DNA of 64,000 bases, from contig NZ_CP087131.1 of the NCBI RefSeq assembly GCF_020911865.1, forward strand, positions 1,674,001 to 1,738,000, in the 5' to 3' direction. The position numbers were made by a program, and so were the translations under genes. The DNA comes from Chryseobacterium sp. C-71 (lineage in GTDB: Bacteria; Bacteroidota; Bacteroidia; Flavobacteriales; Weeksellaceae). This document shows, piece by piece, positions 16,056-25,166 of this stretch. How positions within the stretch are numbered: the first letter of the stretch is position 1; each line of letters begins with the position of its first letter. The notes beneath the pieces were generated by a model. It was not told the DNA's origin. It saw only the letters and a program-made list of their open reading frames with translations, and made no database searches.

Positions 16056-16550
16056 ATGAAAATAGGCGATAAAGTTTCGGTGGTTGATGAAGATTTGAGC
16101 GGAGTAATCACTTCTGTAAATGGAAATATCGTGGTTTTCAAAGATGAATATGGTTTTACTTATCAATATCCGAAAGAAAAACTGGTTCCGAAAAATGCTT
16201 CTATCTATGAAAATATGAAGGTTGTACAGAAGGCGGAACCAAGAAAGGTGACTTCTAAAAAACATGATAAAAATCCTTTAGTTCTTGACTTACATTTTCA
16301 TAATTTGGTTAAAAATCCGAATGACTATGATAGTTTCGAGAGATTGTTTATACAAAAAGAAAAACTCATACAAACTATTAATTTTTGCAGAAAAAATCAT
16401 TTGAAAAGACTTGAAATCGTTCACGGAATTGGCGATGGCGTGCTTCAAAAATTAGTCCGGGACGTACTTGAAAGCCAGACAGGTCTGGATTTTTACAACA
16501 AGGAAATACTTCATCATCAATCGGGTGCGGTAATGGTAGAATTTCACTAA
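16056..16550 (+). CDS. Smr-domain protein with N-terminal SH3-like segment
   Basis: The 164-residue protein has an N-terminal small beta-barrel-like segment (MKIGDKVSVVDEDLSGVI...YPKEKLVP, residues 1-47). A basic linker follows, then a C-terminal Smr domain with LDLHFHNL (about 77-84), EIVHGIGDGVL (about 129-139) and a final GAVMVEFH. Smr domains, first known from MutS2, have nicking or RNA-cleaving activity. The LDLH and HGxGxG motifs that are important for it are intact. It lies 18 bases before DUF3822, but a promoter box at the junction suggests a second start point. Confidence 0.87.
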   Translation: MKIGDKVSVVDEDLSGVITSVNGNIVVFKDEYGFTYQYPKEKLVPKNASIYENMKVVQKAEPRKVTSKKHDKNPLVLDLHFHNLVKNPNDYDSFERLFIQKEKLIQTINFCRKNHLKRLEIVHGIGDGVLQKLVRDVLESQTGLDFYNKEILHHQSGAVMVEFH

Positions 16551-16555
16551 ATTTG
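16548..16555 (+). promoter_or_regulatory. Promoter -7 box (TAAATTTG) of DUF3822-rsmD
   Basis: It is a perfect match that overlaps the Smr stop codon and precedes the DUF3822 start by 13 bases. Confidence 0.6.
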
Positions 16556-16568
16556 CAGCAATTGATAT

Positions 16569-17285
16569 ATGAATTTACTTACTTTACTTTTTACCAAAGA
16601 CGGACTAATCTATCAGATTTCCAAGAACAAAAATGTTTTGGAAGAAAAGTCTTATCTCGTGAATGAAGAATCTCCTGCAAATTTTATTGCTGACAAGTTG
16701 GAGGAAGCTTTGCTGAAACAAAGATATGATGAAGTGTCTGTAATCTCAGCGCTTAATCATTTTACTTTGATGCCGGAAGGTTTTTCTGAGCACGATGCAG
16801 GATATGATTTAATTGCCTTCAATGCGCCTGTTGACAAAGAAAATGAAGAACTGATGCTTTCAGTAAATAAGAAATTTCATGTTCAGTTTTATTATACTTT
16901 TCCTAAAGATTTTTACACAAAAATTAAAGATCTTTCAATTCCTGTGAAATTTAATTTTTCAGGAGAGAAGTTTTTAAACTCGATTCATAATAAAAACAAT
17001 AAAGAAATTCACATCAATCTTTATCATAATCAATGTGAGTTTTTTGCGATTGCCAACAAAAAAGTGATTTTATACAACAATCTTGATGTCAACTCAGAAG
17101 TAGATTTTCTTTATTTCGTGATGTTTACATTAAGTAAAATCGGTTTCGGAATCAACGACACCAACTTTTTTGTGTACGGTGAAACAACAGAAAACGAAAC
17201 ATTTATTTCAGAACTTCAGAAGTTTGTGAAGAATATAAAAATTGTTTTTGATAATATTCCAAACAAGAATTTCATTCTAAACTAG
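16569..17285 (+). CDS. DUF3822 family protein
   Basis: The 238-residue protein without signal peptide matches the Bacteroidota DUF3822 family. The family shows a weak actin/ASKHA-like pattern: a short N-terminal LLTLLFTKDGLIYQI strand pair, EVSVISALNHFTLMPEGF in the middle and FFVYGETTEN near the end. No catalytic residues are defined. The location immediately upstream of rsmD is the usual one for this family as I remember it, suggesting a link to ribosomal RNA modification or coenzyme supply, but this is inference. No unusual features are seen. Confidence 0.7.
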   Translation: MNLLTLLFTKDGLIYQISKNKNVLEEKSYLVNEESPANFIADKLEEALLKQRYDEVSVISALNHFTLMPEGFSEHDAGYDLIAFNAPVDKENEELMLSVNKKFHVQFYYTFPKDFYTKIKDLSIPVKFNFSGEKFLNSIHNKNNKEIHINLYHNQCEFFAIANKKVILYNNLDVNSEVDFLYFVMFTLSKIGFGINDTNFFVYGETTENETFISELQKFVKNIKIVFDNIPNKNFILN

Positions 17286-17357
17286 GTTGCAGGATGCAGA
17301 TTTTGGGATTTAGTCCTTCTCTGCTTACCTATAATCTACACCCTAAAACCTAAAAAA

Positions 17358-17954
17358 ATGTACAGAATAATTGCCGGCAAGTGGAAAGCCAAAAAAATAG
17401 CAGCTCCCAAAAACTTTGACGTAAGACCGACCACCGATTTTGCGAAAGAAGCTTTGTTCAGCATCATCGAAAACAAATACGATATGCAGGCGAGTTCTGT
17501 GCTTGATCTTTTTGCAGGAATCGGCTCGATTACTTTTGAATTTGCTTCAAGAGGCTGCAAAGATGTGACTTCAGTTGAATTAAACCCTAAACACACCTCA
17601 TTTTTAAATTCTACCGCTTCAGAATTAGGATTTAGCTTAAATGTAAGTGTGCAGCGTGGCGATGTTTTTGATTGGCTGAAGAAATTCAGAAATAAAAAAT
17701 CTTACGAGATTGTTTTCTCTGACGCGCCATTCGAGACCGAAGAGAAAAAGTATATGGAACTGATTTCTTTGGTTTTAAAGAACAAATATCTAAAACCCAA
17801 CGGAGTTTTCATCGTAGAGCATCAAAGCAGAATGAAGCTCGATCATCCCAATTTGGTTGACAGCAGAAAATACGGAAATATAACGTTCAGCTTTTTTGAA
17901 CCTATCGAGGAAGAAACAACGGATTTAGAAGAAACAGATCATCAGGAAATTTAA
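17358..17954 (+). CDS. rsmD: RsmD-family rRNA methyltransferase (m2G966), variant motif IV
   Basis: The 198-residue protein opens with YRIIAGKWKAKKI and VRPTTDFAKEALFSII, which are diagnostic for RsmD. The SAM-binding motif is VLDLFAGIGSITFEFASRG (about residues 50-68), followed by VELNPKH. RsmD normally has a (D/N)PP(Y/F) motif IV, whose residues hold the target guanine; here the motif reads SDAPFE (about 122-127), with Ala in place of the first Pro. Activity may persist, since the Asp, second Pro and Phe are kept. The gene ends inside the arm of its own terminator. Confidence 0.87.
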   Translation: MYRIIAGKWKAKKIAAPKNFDVRPTTDFAKEALFSIIENKYDMQASSVLDLFAGIGSITFEFASRGCKDVTSVELNPKHTSFLNSTASELGFSLNVSVQRGDVFDWLKKFRNKKSYEIVFSDAPFETEEKKYMELISLVLKNKYLKPNGVFIVEHQSRMKLDHPNLVDSRKYGNITFSFFEPIEEETTDLEETDHQEI

Positions 17955-17972
17955 TTCCTGATTTTTTTTGTT
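17941..17972 (+). terminator. Terminator overlapping the rsmD stop codon
   Basis: The arms atcaggaa (17941-17948) and ttcctgat (17955-17962) are followed by a run of eight T. The left arm lies within the last codons of rsmD. Confidence 0.8.
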
Positions 17973-18000
17973 TAAATTAGTAAGTATAAAATGAATAACG

Positions 18001-18600
18001 ATGAGCTTTTTAGATAAAATAAAAAACCGATACACGGTAAAAAAATACAATCCTCAAGCAAAAATCAGTCAGGAAAAAATTGATGAACTGAAGGCGATAT
18101 TAAATTTAAGTCCGTCTTCGATCAACAGTCAGCCCTGGAATTTTGTATTTATCAAAACACAAAATATCAAAGAGCAATTGTCTAAATTTTCTTATCACAA
18201 CAAACAAAAAGTAATTGACTGCAGTCATGTTATCGTTTTTCAGGTGCTCAAAAGCTCAGAACATTTTGAAAACCAGATGAATGATTATCTTAATGAAGTT
18301 GGAGTAAATTTTTATAACACTCTGGTAAAACCGAATGGCGAAGAATGTATAAAATCATGGATGACTCATCAGGTCTATCTTTCGCTGGGTGTATTTCTCT
18401 CAGCCTGTGCTGATATGGAAATTGATTCTACTCCGATGGAAGGAATCCAATCGGATCAATACGATGCTATCATCAATAATCTAGATTATAAATCTGTTTT
18501 TGCAGTAGCCATCGGTGAAAAGTCTGAGGATGATAAAAATCAATTGACAATTACACCAAAAAGAAGATTAGATTCTGAAAAGATAATTGTAGAACTCTAA
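18001..18600 (+). CDS. Nitroreductase-family NAD(P)H oxidoreductase
   Basis: The 199-residue FMN flavoprotein shows the NfsB-type pattern: YTVKKYNP at the N-terminus (flavin phosphate contact), LNLSPSSINSQPWNFVFI (about residues 35-52), SWMTHQVYLSLGVFLSACADMEIDSTPMEG (central; the quinone/nitro site helix and the glycine turn) and a C-terminal KRRL. Enzymes of this group reduce quinones, nitroaromatics or dihydropteridines. The physiological substrate is not evident. A terminator separates it from the convergent murI. Confidence 0.88.
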   Translation: MSFLDKIKNRYTVKKYNPQAKISQEKIDELKAILNLSPSSINSQPWNFVFIKTQNIKEQLSKFSYHNKQKVIDCSHVIVFQVLKSSEHFENQMNDYLNEVGVNFYNTLVKPNGEECIKSWMTHQVYLSLGVFLSACADMEIDSTPMEGIQSDQYDAIINNLDYKSVFAVAIGEKSEDDKNQLTITPKRRLDSEKIIVEL

Positions 18601-18605
18601 AACTA

Positions 18606-18632
18606 CAAAAAGACTCAGCGATGAGTCTTTTT
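18606..18632. terminator. Bidirectional terminator between nitroreductase and murI
   Basis: The stem aaagactca/tgagtcttt with loop gcga has flanking A and T runs, so both convergent genes can use it. Confidence 0.8.
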
Positions 18633-18635
18633 TAT

Positions 18636-19466
18636 TTATAATACTTTCAGTTCTAAATCGATTGTCTTTCCGAAGAACTTTTTTGAAATTTTCTCAAAGT
18701 TTTTGGTAATATCCGAAAGGTAAAACTGGTATGTTGCCTTCGGATTGCTGGTATTGAGAAGATGATATTTATCTAAAATGATATTCAGGTGATTTGCTAC
18801 AATATTCGGAGAATCGATAACACGAACACGGTTTCCGTAATATTGTTTGATTTCGTCAATCAATAACGGATAATGCGTACAGCCTAAGATCAACGTTTCT
18901 ATATTTTTAAGCTTCGCATTGCTCAAATAATTGTAAATGATAGAATGCGTAATAGGATGATTTTTGAAGCCCTCTTCGATTGCAGGAACCAATAACGGCG
19001 TCGCCAATTCGTCTACTTTGATAAACTTATTGTGCTTTCGGATGCTTTTCTTGTATAAACCAGAATTTACAGTAGCTTTCGTTGCAATCACCCCCACATT
19101 ATTATGGATTTCGTATGCTACTTTTTCAGCCACTGGATTGATCACGTCAATCACAGGAACTTTTCCGGCAACTGCTTCCATTACTTCATTTAAAGCGTTT
19201 GCTGTGGCAGTATTACACGCAATAACGATTGCTTTACAGTTTTGTTCCAATAAAAAATTGGTGATTTTCGTAGCATATCCTATAATTGCTTCTTTGGATT
19301 TTTCACCGTAAGGAAGATGTTTGGTGTCTCCGAAATAAATGAGATCTTCATTGGGAAGAAGTCTTTTAATTTCTTTGGCAACCGTCAAACCGCCAACACC
19401 ACTATCAAAAATACCGATAGGCTGCTGAGGCGAAAGATGCGAATAATCTTGTTTTTTAGTTTTCAA
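18636..19466 (-). CDS. murI: Glutamate racemase
   Basis: The 276-residue enzyme makes D-glutamate for peptidoglycan. Motifs: IGIFDSGVGGLTV (about residues 17-29), YFGDTKHLPYG (about 46-55), VIACNTATANA (about 81-91, first catalytic Cys) and LGCTHYPLL (about 193-201, second catalytic Cys). The in-frame start is TTG at 19464-19466; no ATG is available upstream. A TATTTTTG box lies 17 bases further up, consistent with a start near here. Confidence 0.93.
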   Translation of the reverse strand: MKTKKQDYSHLSPQQPIGIFDSGVGGLTVAKEIKRLLPNEDLIYFGDTKHLPYGEKSKEAIIGYATKITNFLLEQNCKAIVIACNTATANALNEVMEAVAGKVPVIDVINPVAEKVAYEIHNNVGVIATKATVNSGLYKKSIRKHNKFIKVDELATPLLVPAIEEGFKNHPITHSIIYNYLSNAKLKNIETLILGCTHYPLLIDEIKQYYGNRVRVIDSPNIVANHLNIILDKYHLLNTSNPKATYQFYLSDITKNFEKISKKFFGKTIDLELKVL

Positions 19467-19483
19467 ATGAATGAAATTTTATG

Positions 19484-19491
19484 CAAAAATA
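19484..19491 (-). promoter_or_regulatory. Promoter -7 box (TATTTTTG) of murI
   Basis: It matches TAnnTTTG on the minus strand, 17 bases upstream of the TTG start codon. Confidence 0.5.
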
Positions 19492-19573
19492 GTGAAATTG
19501 TTGGATGCAGGATGTCGGATGCTGGAAGTTTTTCACATAATGCTCCAGCATCTTCAGAATTTAATAACCTAAT

Positions 19574-20698
19574 TTAAACCTGAAACAAATCTGAAGCTAT
19601 TCCGTCTGCCATAAACCAGTGTTTTTCAGGAATTTTTAAGTGATTATTTTCTTTAATTAAAATTCCGTCAGCGATTTTCTGTTGAATTTCTTTATGAAAC
19701 TGGTCTAAAATATCTTCTTTAAACTTACTTTTTAAACTTTCAAGATCGACTCCCCAAGTTGTTCTCAATCCGATCATGATCATTTCATTAAACTGATCTT
19801 TAGGAGAAAGAATTTCTGTCTCTTTAGCAAGAAGATTAGAACTTAATTTTTTAATATATTGTTGATTGTTGGCTACATTCCAACTTCTCACATCAAATCC
19901 GTTGTAAGAATGTGCAGAAGGTCCGATTCCCAAGTATTCGTTATACTTCCAATATGCAGAATTATGTCTCGAATGAAAACCTTTTTTAGCAAAATTGGAG
20001 ATTTCATAATGCTCAAACTCATGATCTTTAAGAAAATCAATCATATAATAAAACTCTCGGTTCTGTTCTTCTTCCTTTGGATTTGAAACTTTTCCGTTCA
20101 CGATCCATTTTTCTAAAGCAGTTTTTGGCTCGACCGTCAGTGCGTATGACGAAATATGGGGAACTTCAAGTGCAATGGTTTTGTTTAAATTTTGTTTCCA
20201 AATTTCTAAACTTGAGGTTGGCGAACCGTAAATTAAATCAATACTTAAGTTTTCAAAGCCAAAATCCTGAGCTCTTTTGATAGAACCTTCGGCATCAGAA
20301 GCATTATGCGCACGATTCATCAGCCTTAAATCTTCATCAAAAAAACTTTGCGTCCCAATTGACAGTCGATTTATGTGAGAATTTGAAAGTTGTTTTAAAA
20401 AGTTTTTGTCTAAATCGTCCGGATTTGCCTCCAAAGTAATTTCAATATCAGCATTAAAACTGAAATATTTTAAGACCTCATCAATTAAAGACTTGATTTC
20501 GTCACCCGAAAGAATAGAAGGCGTTCCTCCACCAAAGTAAAGTGACTGTAAATTTTTGTTTTGAAGTTCATCTTTACGGAGAAAAATCTCTTTTTTCATC
20601 GCAGCAACCATCTCATCTTTAAAATTCAAAGACGTTGAAAAGTGAAAATTGCAATAGCTGCACTTCTGTTTGCAGAAAGGAATGTGAATGTAGATCAT
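19574..20698 (-). CDS. hemW: HemW-like radical SAM protein
   Basis: The 374-residue radical SAM protein carries the cluster motif CKQKCSYCNF (residues 8-17). It is followed by SLYFGGGTPSIL (about 50), ITLEANPDDL (about 88), RLSIGTQSF (about 111) and the HemN C-terminal domain (GLRTTWGVDLESL). The residues that define oxygen-independent coproporphyrinogen oxidase HemN are absent from the N-terminus, where the chain starts directly at MIYIHIPFC. This fits HemW, which binds and passes on haem, better than HemN. The PorP/SprF-like gene upstream ends at 20751, with a hairpin in the 52-base gap. Confidence 0.88.
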   Translation of the reverse strand: MIYIHIPFCKQKCSYCNFHFSTSLNFKDEMVAAMKKEIFLRKDELQNKNLQSLYFGGGTPSILSGDEIKSLIDEVLKYFSFNADIEITLEANPDDLDKNFLKQLSNSHINRLSIGTQSFFDEDLRLMNRAHNASDAEGSIKRAQDFGFENLSIDLIYGSPTSSLEIWKQNLNKTIALEVPHISSYALTVEPKTALEKWIVNGKVSNPKEEEQNREFYYMIDFLKDHEFEHYEISNFAKKGFHSRHNSAYWKYNEYLGIGPSAHSYNGFDVRSWNVANNQQYIKKLSSNLLAKETEILSPKDQFNEMIMIGLRTTWGVDLESLKSKFKEDILDQFHKEIQQKIADGILIKENNHLKIPEKHWFMADGIASDLFQV

Positions 20699-20700
20699 AA

Positions 20701-20728
20701 AAAAAGCTCTGAAAAAATTCAGAGCTCA
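20701..20728 (-). terminator. Terminator of the PorP/SprF-like gene
   Basis: The arms agctctgaa and ttcagagct lie between the PorP/SprF-like stop and the hemW start and are followed by a U-run on the minus strand. Confidence 0.75.
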
Positions 20729-20750
20729 AATTTATTTAAATTATATCAGA

Positions 20751-21701
20751 TTAATATCTAAATCCTCTATGATTAATGAAGTTATCAAAGTTATAACCTA
20801 CACCAAGCATAAAGCTGTTTCCACCGTACTCCTGGATGTCAGACATTCCAAGGTTGTAAGTAGCACCCACCATGAATTTGTTGAATCTTACTTTTACAAC
20901 TGGTGAAATACTCAACTGCTGGTTGTCAAATCTGTTTTGAACACCTCTGTAGCTTACCCCGAAAGAGAATGCATTGATGTCATTTGAGAATGTAGCCATC
21001 AAGTTTAAATCCATCATTCTGGTAGAATTCGTATTTAAATTGATTAAAGCTGAAGGAGTAATGGCAATATTGTCTGCAATCTTCCAGTCGTATCCTAAGT
21101 TTAAGAAGAATTTGATTGGTGATGGCTCGTAGTTGTTTACGATAGACTCGTCATTGCTTAATGCAATATCGTTTACGGAAATACCTCCAAATAATCCTTT
21201 ATAAGTAGCCGCTAAACCGAAGTTTGCATATGCCATAAAAATATTACTTTCGTTTCCTTGCAATAATGGATCGTAACCGTCTTCTGTGTTAATTTTAGAA
21301 TAATCAAAATTCATATTGTAAAAGTTAACACTTGTACCAAAAGAAAACTGATCTTTTCTTTCACCATCACTGCTTAAAGGGATGAAGTAAGAAGCTCCTG
21401 CTGTAATTCCTCCTGCAGATATAGGACCGTTGCTATCTCTAAAAACGGAAATACCCGCTCCCACTCTATCAAAAATATTAGCATTAATCCCGACAGACTG
21501 AACGTTCGGAGACTCGCTAAATTTTGAAAATTGTTGTTGATAGTTTAGATTAAGCTGTACATAGTCCGTTTTACCATATTGTGCAGGGTTGAACAGGAAC
21601 TCACCATCTAAAAGATATTGCTGATAGTATGGTAATGATTCTTGTGCTTTGTACGCATTAGACAAAAGAGCTAAACATACGATAGCATATAGTTTTCTCA
21701 T
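20751..21701 (-). CDS. PorP/SprF-family type IX outer-membrane protein
   Basis: The protein has about 316 residues from the ATG at 21701, chosen over a TTG 18 bases upstream because it opens the signal peptide (MRKLYAIVCLALLSNAYKAQ). The start of the mature protein, SLPYYQQYLLDGEFLFNPAQYG, is the hallmark of PorP/SprF. Outer-membrane strands follow and the chain ends in aromatic residues (HRGFRY). Family members help T9SS cargo, often large adhesins, reach or stay on the surface. SprF-type genes usually sit next to their cargo; here the neighbours are hemW and rluD, so the partner is probably elsewhere. Confidence 0.87.
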   Translation of the reverse strand: MRKLYAIVCLALLSNAYKAQESLPYYQQYLLDGEFLFNPAQYGKTDYVQLNLNYQQQFSKFSESPNVQSVGINANIFDRVGAGISVFRDSNGPISAGGITAGASYFIPLSSDGERKDQFSFGTSVNFYNMNFDYSKINTEDGYDPLLQGNESNIFMAYANFGLAATYKGLFGGISVNDIALSNDESIVNNYEPSPIKFFLNLGYDWKIADNIAITPSALINLNTNSTRMMDLNLMATFSNDINAFSFGVSYRGVQNRFDNQQLSISPVVKVRFNKFMVGATYNLGMSDIQEYGGNSFMLGVGYNFDNFINHRGFRY

Positions 21702-21752
21702 AACAAATCTTGATTTCAATTCAACAAATATAAAAAAATTCTCAATATATTT

Positions 21753-22817
21753 TTAGTTTTCTAAATAATTTCTCCATTTTTTTACGGCATCCGTCATATC
21801 TTGGGGCATTGGGCTCTCAAAATACAATTCCTTTTTGGTAGTGGGATGTATAAATCCTAAAGTATGGGCATGAAGTGCATGTCTTGGTAAAATATCAAAT
21901 ACATTTTTCACAAAGTGCTTATACTTAGGTAGATTAACTCCTCGAAGGGCGACATTTCCTTCATATCTTGCATCATTAAAGAGTGTATGACCAATATGTT
22001 TGAAATGCGCACGGATTTGGTGGGTTCTTCCTGTTTCCAATTTACATTCTACCCAAGTCATGTATTTAAATCTTTCTAAAACTTTATAATGCGTTACGGC
22101 ATGCTTCCCCATGCTTCCGTCTGCATAAGTGTACATCTGCATTCTATTCTTAGGATGTCTGCCTATGTGACCCGTTATGGTGCCTTCGTCATCTTTTACG
22201 TTGCCCCAAACAAAAGCCCAATACAATCTTTTGGTTTTTCTTTCAAAAAACTGCTTTGCAAGAAAACTTAGTGAGTATTCGTTTTTGGCAATTACTAAAA
22301 GTCCTGAAGTATCTTTATCAATTCTGTGAACCAATCCTACTCTATCCAAATCTGATTTTTCACCTTTCTTATCAAAATGAAAAGCCAGTGCGTTCACCAA
22401 AGTTCCATCCCAATTCCCAAATCCTGGATGTACTACCATTCCGGGATCTTTATCTACAACAACCAAATCGTCATCTTCATAAACAATATTAATAGGGATA
22501 TCCTGAGGAATAATCACATTCAATCTCGGTGGATGCGCAAGCAACAAAGAAATCTGATCTCCGGGCTTTACACGATAGTTTTGCTTTACAGGATTTCCGT
22601 TAACCACAACATTCCCGGCTCTGCAGGTTTGCGAAATTTTATTTCTTGAAGAATTCTGACGGAAGTTTAAGAGAAATTTATCAATTCTTAAAGGTTCCTG
22701 CTTACCATCAACGATAATGTTCACATGCTCATACAAACCTTTGTTTTCCTCATCAATATCTACATTGTTGGGATCTAATAATTCTTCGTCTAAAAAATCT
22801 TCGTTATCTTCTGTCAT
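21753..22817 (-). CDS. rluD: RluD-type 23S rRNA pseudouridine synthase
   Basis: The 354-residue protein has an acidic N-terminal stretch (DNEDFLDEELLD), an S4 RNA-binding domain (LRIDKFLLNFRQNSSRNKI, about residues 38-57) and the RluA/RluD catalytic domain. The active-site Asp is in GLVHRIDKDTSGLLVIAK (about 162-179). Motif III lies in TGRTHQIRAHF (about 261-271). This enzyme class modifies helix 69 of 23S rRNA in E. coli; the exact target here is assumed. The PASTA gene lies upstream on the same strand, with a terminator between. Confidence 0.92.
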   Translation of the reverse strand: MTEDNEDFLDEELLDPNNVDIDEENKGLYEHVNIIVDGKQEPLRIDKFLLNFRQNSSRNKISQTCRAGNVVVNGNPVKQNYRVKPGDQISLLLAHPPRLNVIIPQDIPINIVYEDDDLVVVDKDPGMVVHPGFGNWDGTLVNALAFHFDKKGEKSDLDRVGLVHRIDKDTSGLLVIAKNEYSLSFLAKQFFERKTKRLYWAFVWGNVKDDEGTITGHIGRHPKNRMQMYTYADGSMGKHAVTHYKVLERFKYMTWVECKLETGRTHQIRAHFKHIGHTLFNDARYEGNVALRGVNLPKYKHFVKNVFDILPRHALHAHTLGFIHPTTKKELYFESPMPQDMTDAVKKWRNYLEN

Positions 22818-22836
22818 TCTATTCTTTTTACATAAA

Positions 22837-22866
22837 AGGCTTCAACATTTTAAAGTTGAAGCCTGA
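22837..22866 (-). terminator. Terminator between the PASTA gene and rluD
   Basis: The ten-base arms aggcttcaac (22837-22846) and gttgaagcct (22855-22864) are followed by T-rich sequence on the minus strand. Confidence 0.75.
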
Positions 22867-22886
22867 ATTTTTTATCAATATATTTT

Positions 22887-23948
22887 TTATTGAATCGTTA
22901 CCTTCTTAGCTTTAGGCTTATCAGCCACAGGTGTTGTCGTCGGTTTAGCCTTATTGTCTGTACTGGTTGTAGTGGTCTTAGGCTTCACTTCAGTGGTTTT
23001 TGTTGTACTTACAGGCTTAGACGTTGCAGAAACTGCCGGCTTCGGACTAGCCGGTTTTGGTGTAACTGCAGGTGGCGGTACCGCATTTACCGGCTCATCC
23101 TGAAAATTAGGAACTTCTTCATATCTTATCGGAGGAAGTGTAGTATCAATTTTCATTCTGTATGTAGAATTTAGCTGATCAATTCTGTCACGTAATTCCG
23201 CAGGAGTTTTCTTACTTGCCCAAAGGTCTATCTGCATCCCCTGATCTCGTGCATCACCTGCCGCAGGATCTTGATAATATACGATGTCAGATTCATCTTT
23301 CCCACCATCTTCATGCTCTACAATTCCTACTTCAAAAAGATTTCTGGCAATATATGCTCTTGCTTCTTTTACAGTAAGGCCTACAACATTAGGAATGGTA
23401 ATATTTCTCATAGGACCAGACCCAATTACAACATCAACGGTAGAAAATCTAGGTAAAAGTGATCCAGGTTTTAAAGAATTACCTTTAAATAAAATTCTAA
23501 GAACCGCATCTTTTTGAATACTCGGCTCAAAGATAGTATCACCAACCTTCAACCCTACCCGATCAAGTCTCTGGAATGCCAATCCTGAATATTTATTGAT
23601 AACATCAGGAACGATAACAGGAGCCCAGCTTTTAGGGTTCACCATCAGTTGAATTGCTCTTCCGTCTTTCACACGAGATCCGGGTGCAGGATAAACTTTC
23701 AAAACCTGAAGAGGTCTGAATTTCGGATTATACGCAGCGCTGTCTACTTCGTAGTCGAGCCCGTTGTCTTCTAATATTTTGACGGCGTCATGTACAGATT
23801 TATTAATAACGTTAGGAACAGGAATTTCCTGACCATGGTTGGTATGATACTCTAACCAACGAAACGTAAGCCATACCAATCCCACAAAAATTGCGATTGC
23901 TACTAGCAAATTAACTAAAACTTTCCAATTGAAAAGTGATTTAAGCAT
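22887..23948 (-). CDS. Membrane-anchored protein with three PASTA domains
   Basis: The protein has about 353 residues from the ATG at 23946-23948, preferred over an upstream start because it places the transmembrane segment (VLVNLLVAIAIFVGLVWLTF) at the N-terminus. Three PASTA units follow: VPNVINKSVHDAVKILEDNGLDY, VPDVINKYSGLAFQRL and IPNVVGLTVKEARAYI. They lie at about residues 45-110, 115-185 and 190-260. The last 80 residues are Pro/Thr/Lys-rich and probably disordered. PASTA units bind peptidoglycan or muropeptides. There is no kinase domain. The neighbouring ddl gene supports a cell-wall role. Confidence 0.83.
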   Translation of the reverse strand: MLKSLFNWKVLVNLLVAIAIFVGLVWLTFRWLEYHTNHGQEIPVPNVINKSVHDAVKILEDNGLDYEVDSAAYNPKFRPLQVLKVYPAPGSRVKDGRAIQLMVNPKSWAPVIVPDVINKYSGLAFQRLDRVGLKVGDTIFEPSIQKDAVLRILFKGNSLKPGSLLPRFSTVDVVIGSGPMRNITIPNVVGLTVKEARAYIARNLFEVGIVEHEDGGKDESDIVYYQDPAAGDARDQGMQIDLWASKKTPAELRDRIDQLNSTYRMKIDTTLPPIRYEEVPNFQDEPVNAVPPPAVTPKPASPKPAVSATSKPVSTTKTTEVKPKTTTTSTDNKAKPTTTPVADKPKAKKVTIQ

Positions 23949-24073
23949 ACTTAAAAATACTTGAATTATAACGGCAAATATAACTAATAATTTTTGATTG
24001 CACTTTTTATTTAACAGAATTAGCATTTGTTTCAAATTTTCTGAAATTCAATTCGTGCGTGATATAATTTCAT

Positions 24074-24081
24074 TAAATTTG
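24074..24081 (+). promoter_or_regulatory. Promoter -7 box (TAAATTTG) of ddl
   Basis: It is a perfect TAnnTTTG, six bases before an upstream ATG (24088) and 21 before the preferred start (24103). Confidence 0.65.
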
Positions 24082-24102
24082 CCTTAAATGATACAAACGG
24101 AT

Positions 24103-25092
24103 ATGAGCAAAAAACACGTTGCCGTAGTAATGGGAGGCTATTCTGACGAATATAAAGTTTCCCTGAAAAGTGGACAATTGATCTATGATTCTTTAGACAG
24201 AGATCTTTATAATGTATATAAAATTGTCATTCTCAAGGATGAATGGTATTTTTTAGATGAAAATGAGAACAAACTTCCTATTAATAAAGGAGATTTTTCG
24301 GTTAATTTAAATAATAATGAAACTTTAAAATTTGATGTCTGCTTCAACATTATCCACGGAACTCCCGGTGAAAACGGAATTTTGCAGGCGTATTGGGATG
24401 CAATCGGACAAACCTATACCGGTTGTGATTTTTACCAAAGCGCTTTAACGTTTAATAAAAAAGATACTTTAGCCGTTTTATCTAAGTATGGAATTCCGTC
24501 TGCGAAAAGTGTGTATTTAAGAAAAGGAGAAGATATTAACGTTGATGAAATTATCGAAAATCTTGGACTTCCTGTTTTTGTAAAGCCCAATCAATCTGGT
24601 TCTTCATTGGGAATTTCTAAGGTAAAGGATTCTTCTGAATTAATTGCTGCAACAGAAATTGCTTTTAAAGAAGATAATGAAATTTTAATTGAAAGTTTCC
24701 TCGACGGTATGGAAGTTTCCGTAGGTGTGATAGATTTCAAAGGCGAAACTATTGTTTTGGGAATTACAGAAATTGTTCCTCAAAATGAGTTTTTCGATTA
24801 CGAAGCGAAATATGAAGGCGCTTCGGAAGAAATTACTCCGGCAAGAATCGATGCTGAAACCACAAAAAGAGTGGAAGAAATTGCAAAAAGAGCTTACGAT
24901 TCTTTAGGAATGAGTGGTTTTTCAAGAAGTGAATTTATTTTAATGGATGGCATTCCATATATGCTGGAAATGAATACCAACCCTGGATTTTCTCCGGCAA
25001 GTATTCTTCCTCAACAGGCGAAAATCTATGGAATTTCGATTAAAGATCTTTGCGGAAACGAGGTTGAAAAAGCTTTACAAAAAAGAAACTAG
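24103..25092 (+). CDS. ddl: D-alanine--D-alanine ligase
   Basis: The ATP-grasp enzyme makes D-Ala-D-Ala for peptidoglycan. From MSKKHVAVVMGGYSDEYKVS it has 329 residues; an ATG 15 bases upstream (24088) is also possible and would be almost leaderless given the promoter. Landmarks are FNIIHGTPGENG (about residues 85-96), VFVKPNQSGSSLGISKV (about 160-176), EDNEILIESFLDGMEVSVGV (about 198-217) and the metal site MLEMNTNPGFSPAS (about 290-303). Next downstream is coaD, 70 bases away. Confidence 0.94.
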   Translation: MSKKHVAVVMGGYSDEYKVSLKSGQLIYDSLDRDLYNVYKIVILKDEWYFLDENENKLPINKGDFSVNLNNNETLKFDVCFNIIHGTPGENGILQAYWDAIGQTYTGCDFYQSALTFNKKDTLAVLSKYGIPSAKSVYLRKGEDINVDEIIENLGLPVFVKPNQSGSSLGISKVKDSSELIAATEIAFKEDNEILIESFLDGMEVSVGVIDFKGETIVLGITEIVPQNEFFDYEAKYEGASEEITPARIDAETTKRVEEIAKRAYDSLGMSGFSRSEFILMDGIPYMLEMNTNPGFSPASILPQQAKIYGISIKDLCGNEVEKALQKRN

Positions 25093-25166
25093 ATATTTAG
25101 AAGTTAGATATTAGAGTAAATAACAACTCATAATTGATAACCCATAACTTATAACTTTATTTGCGC

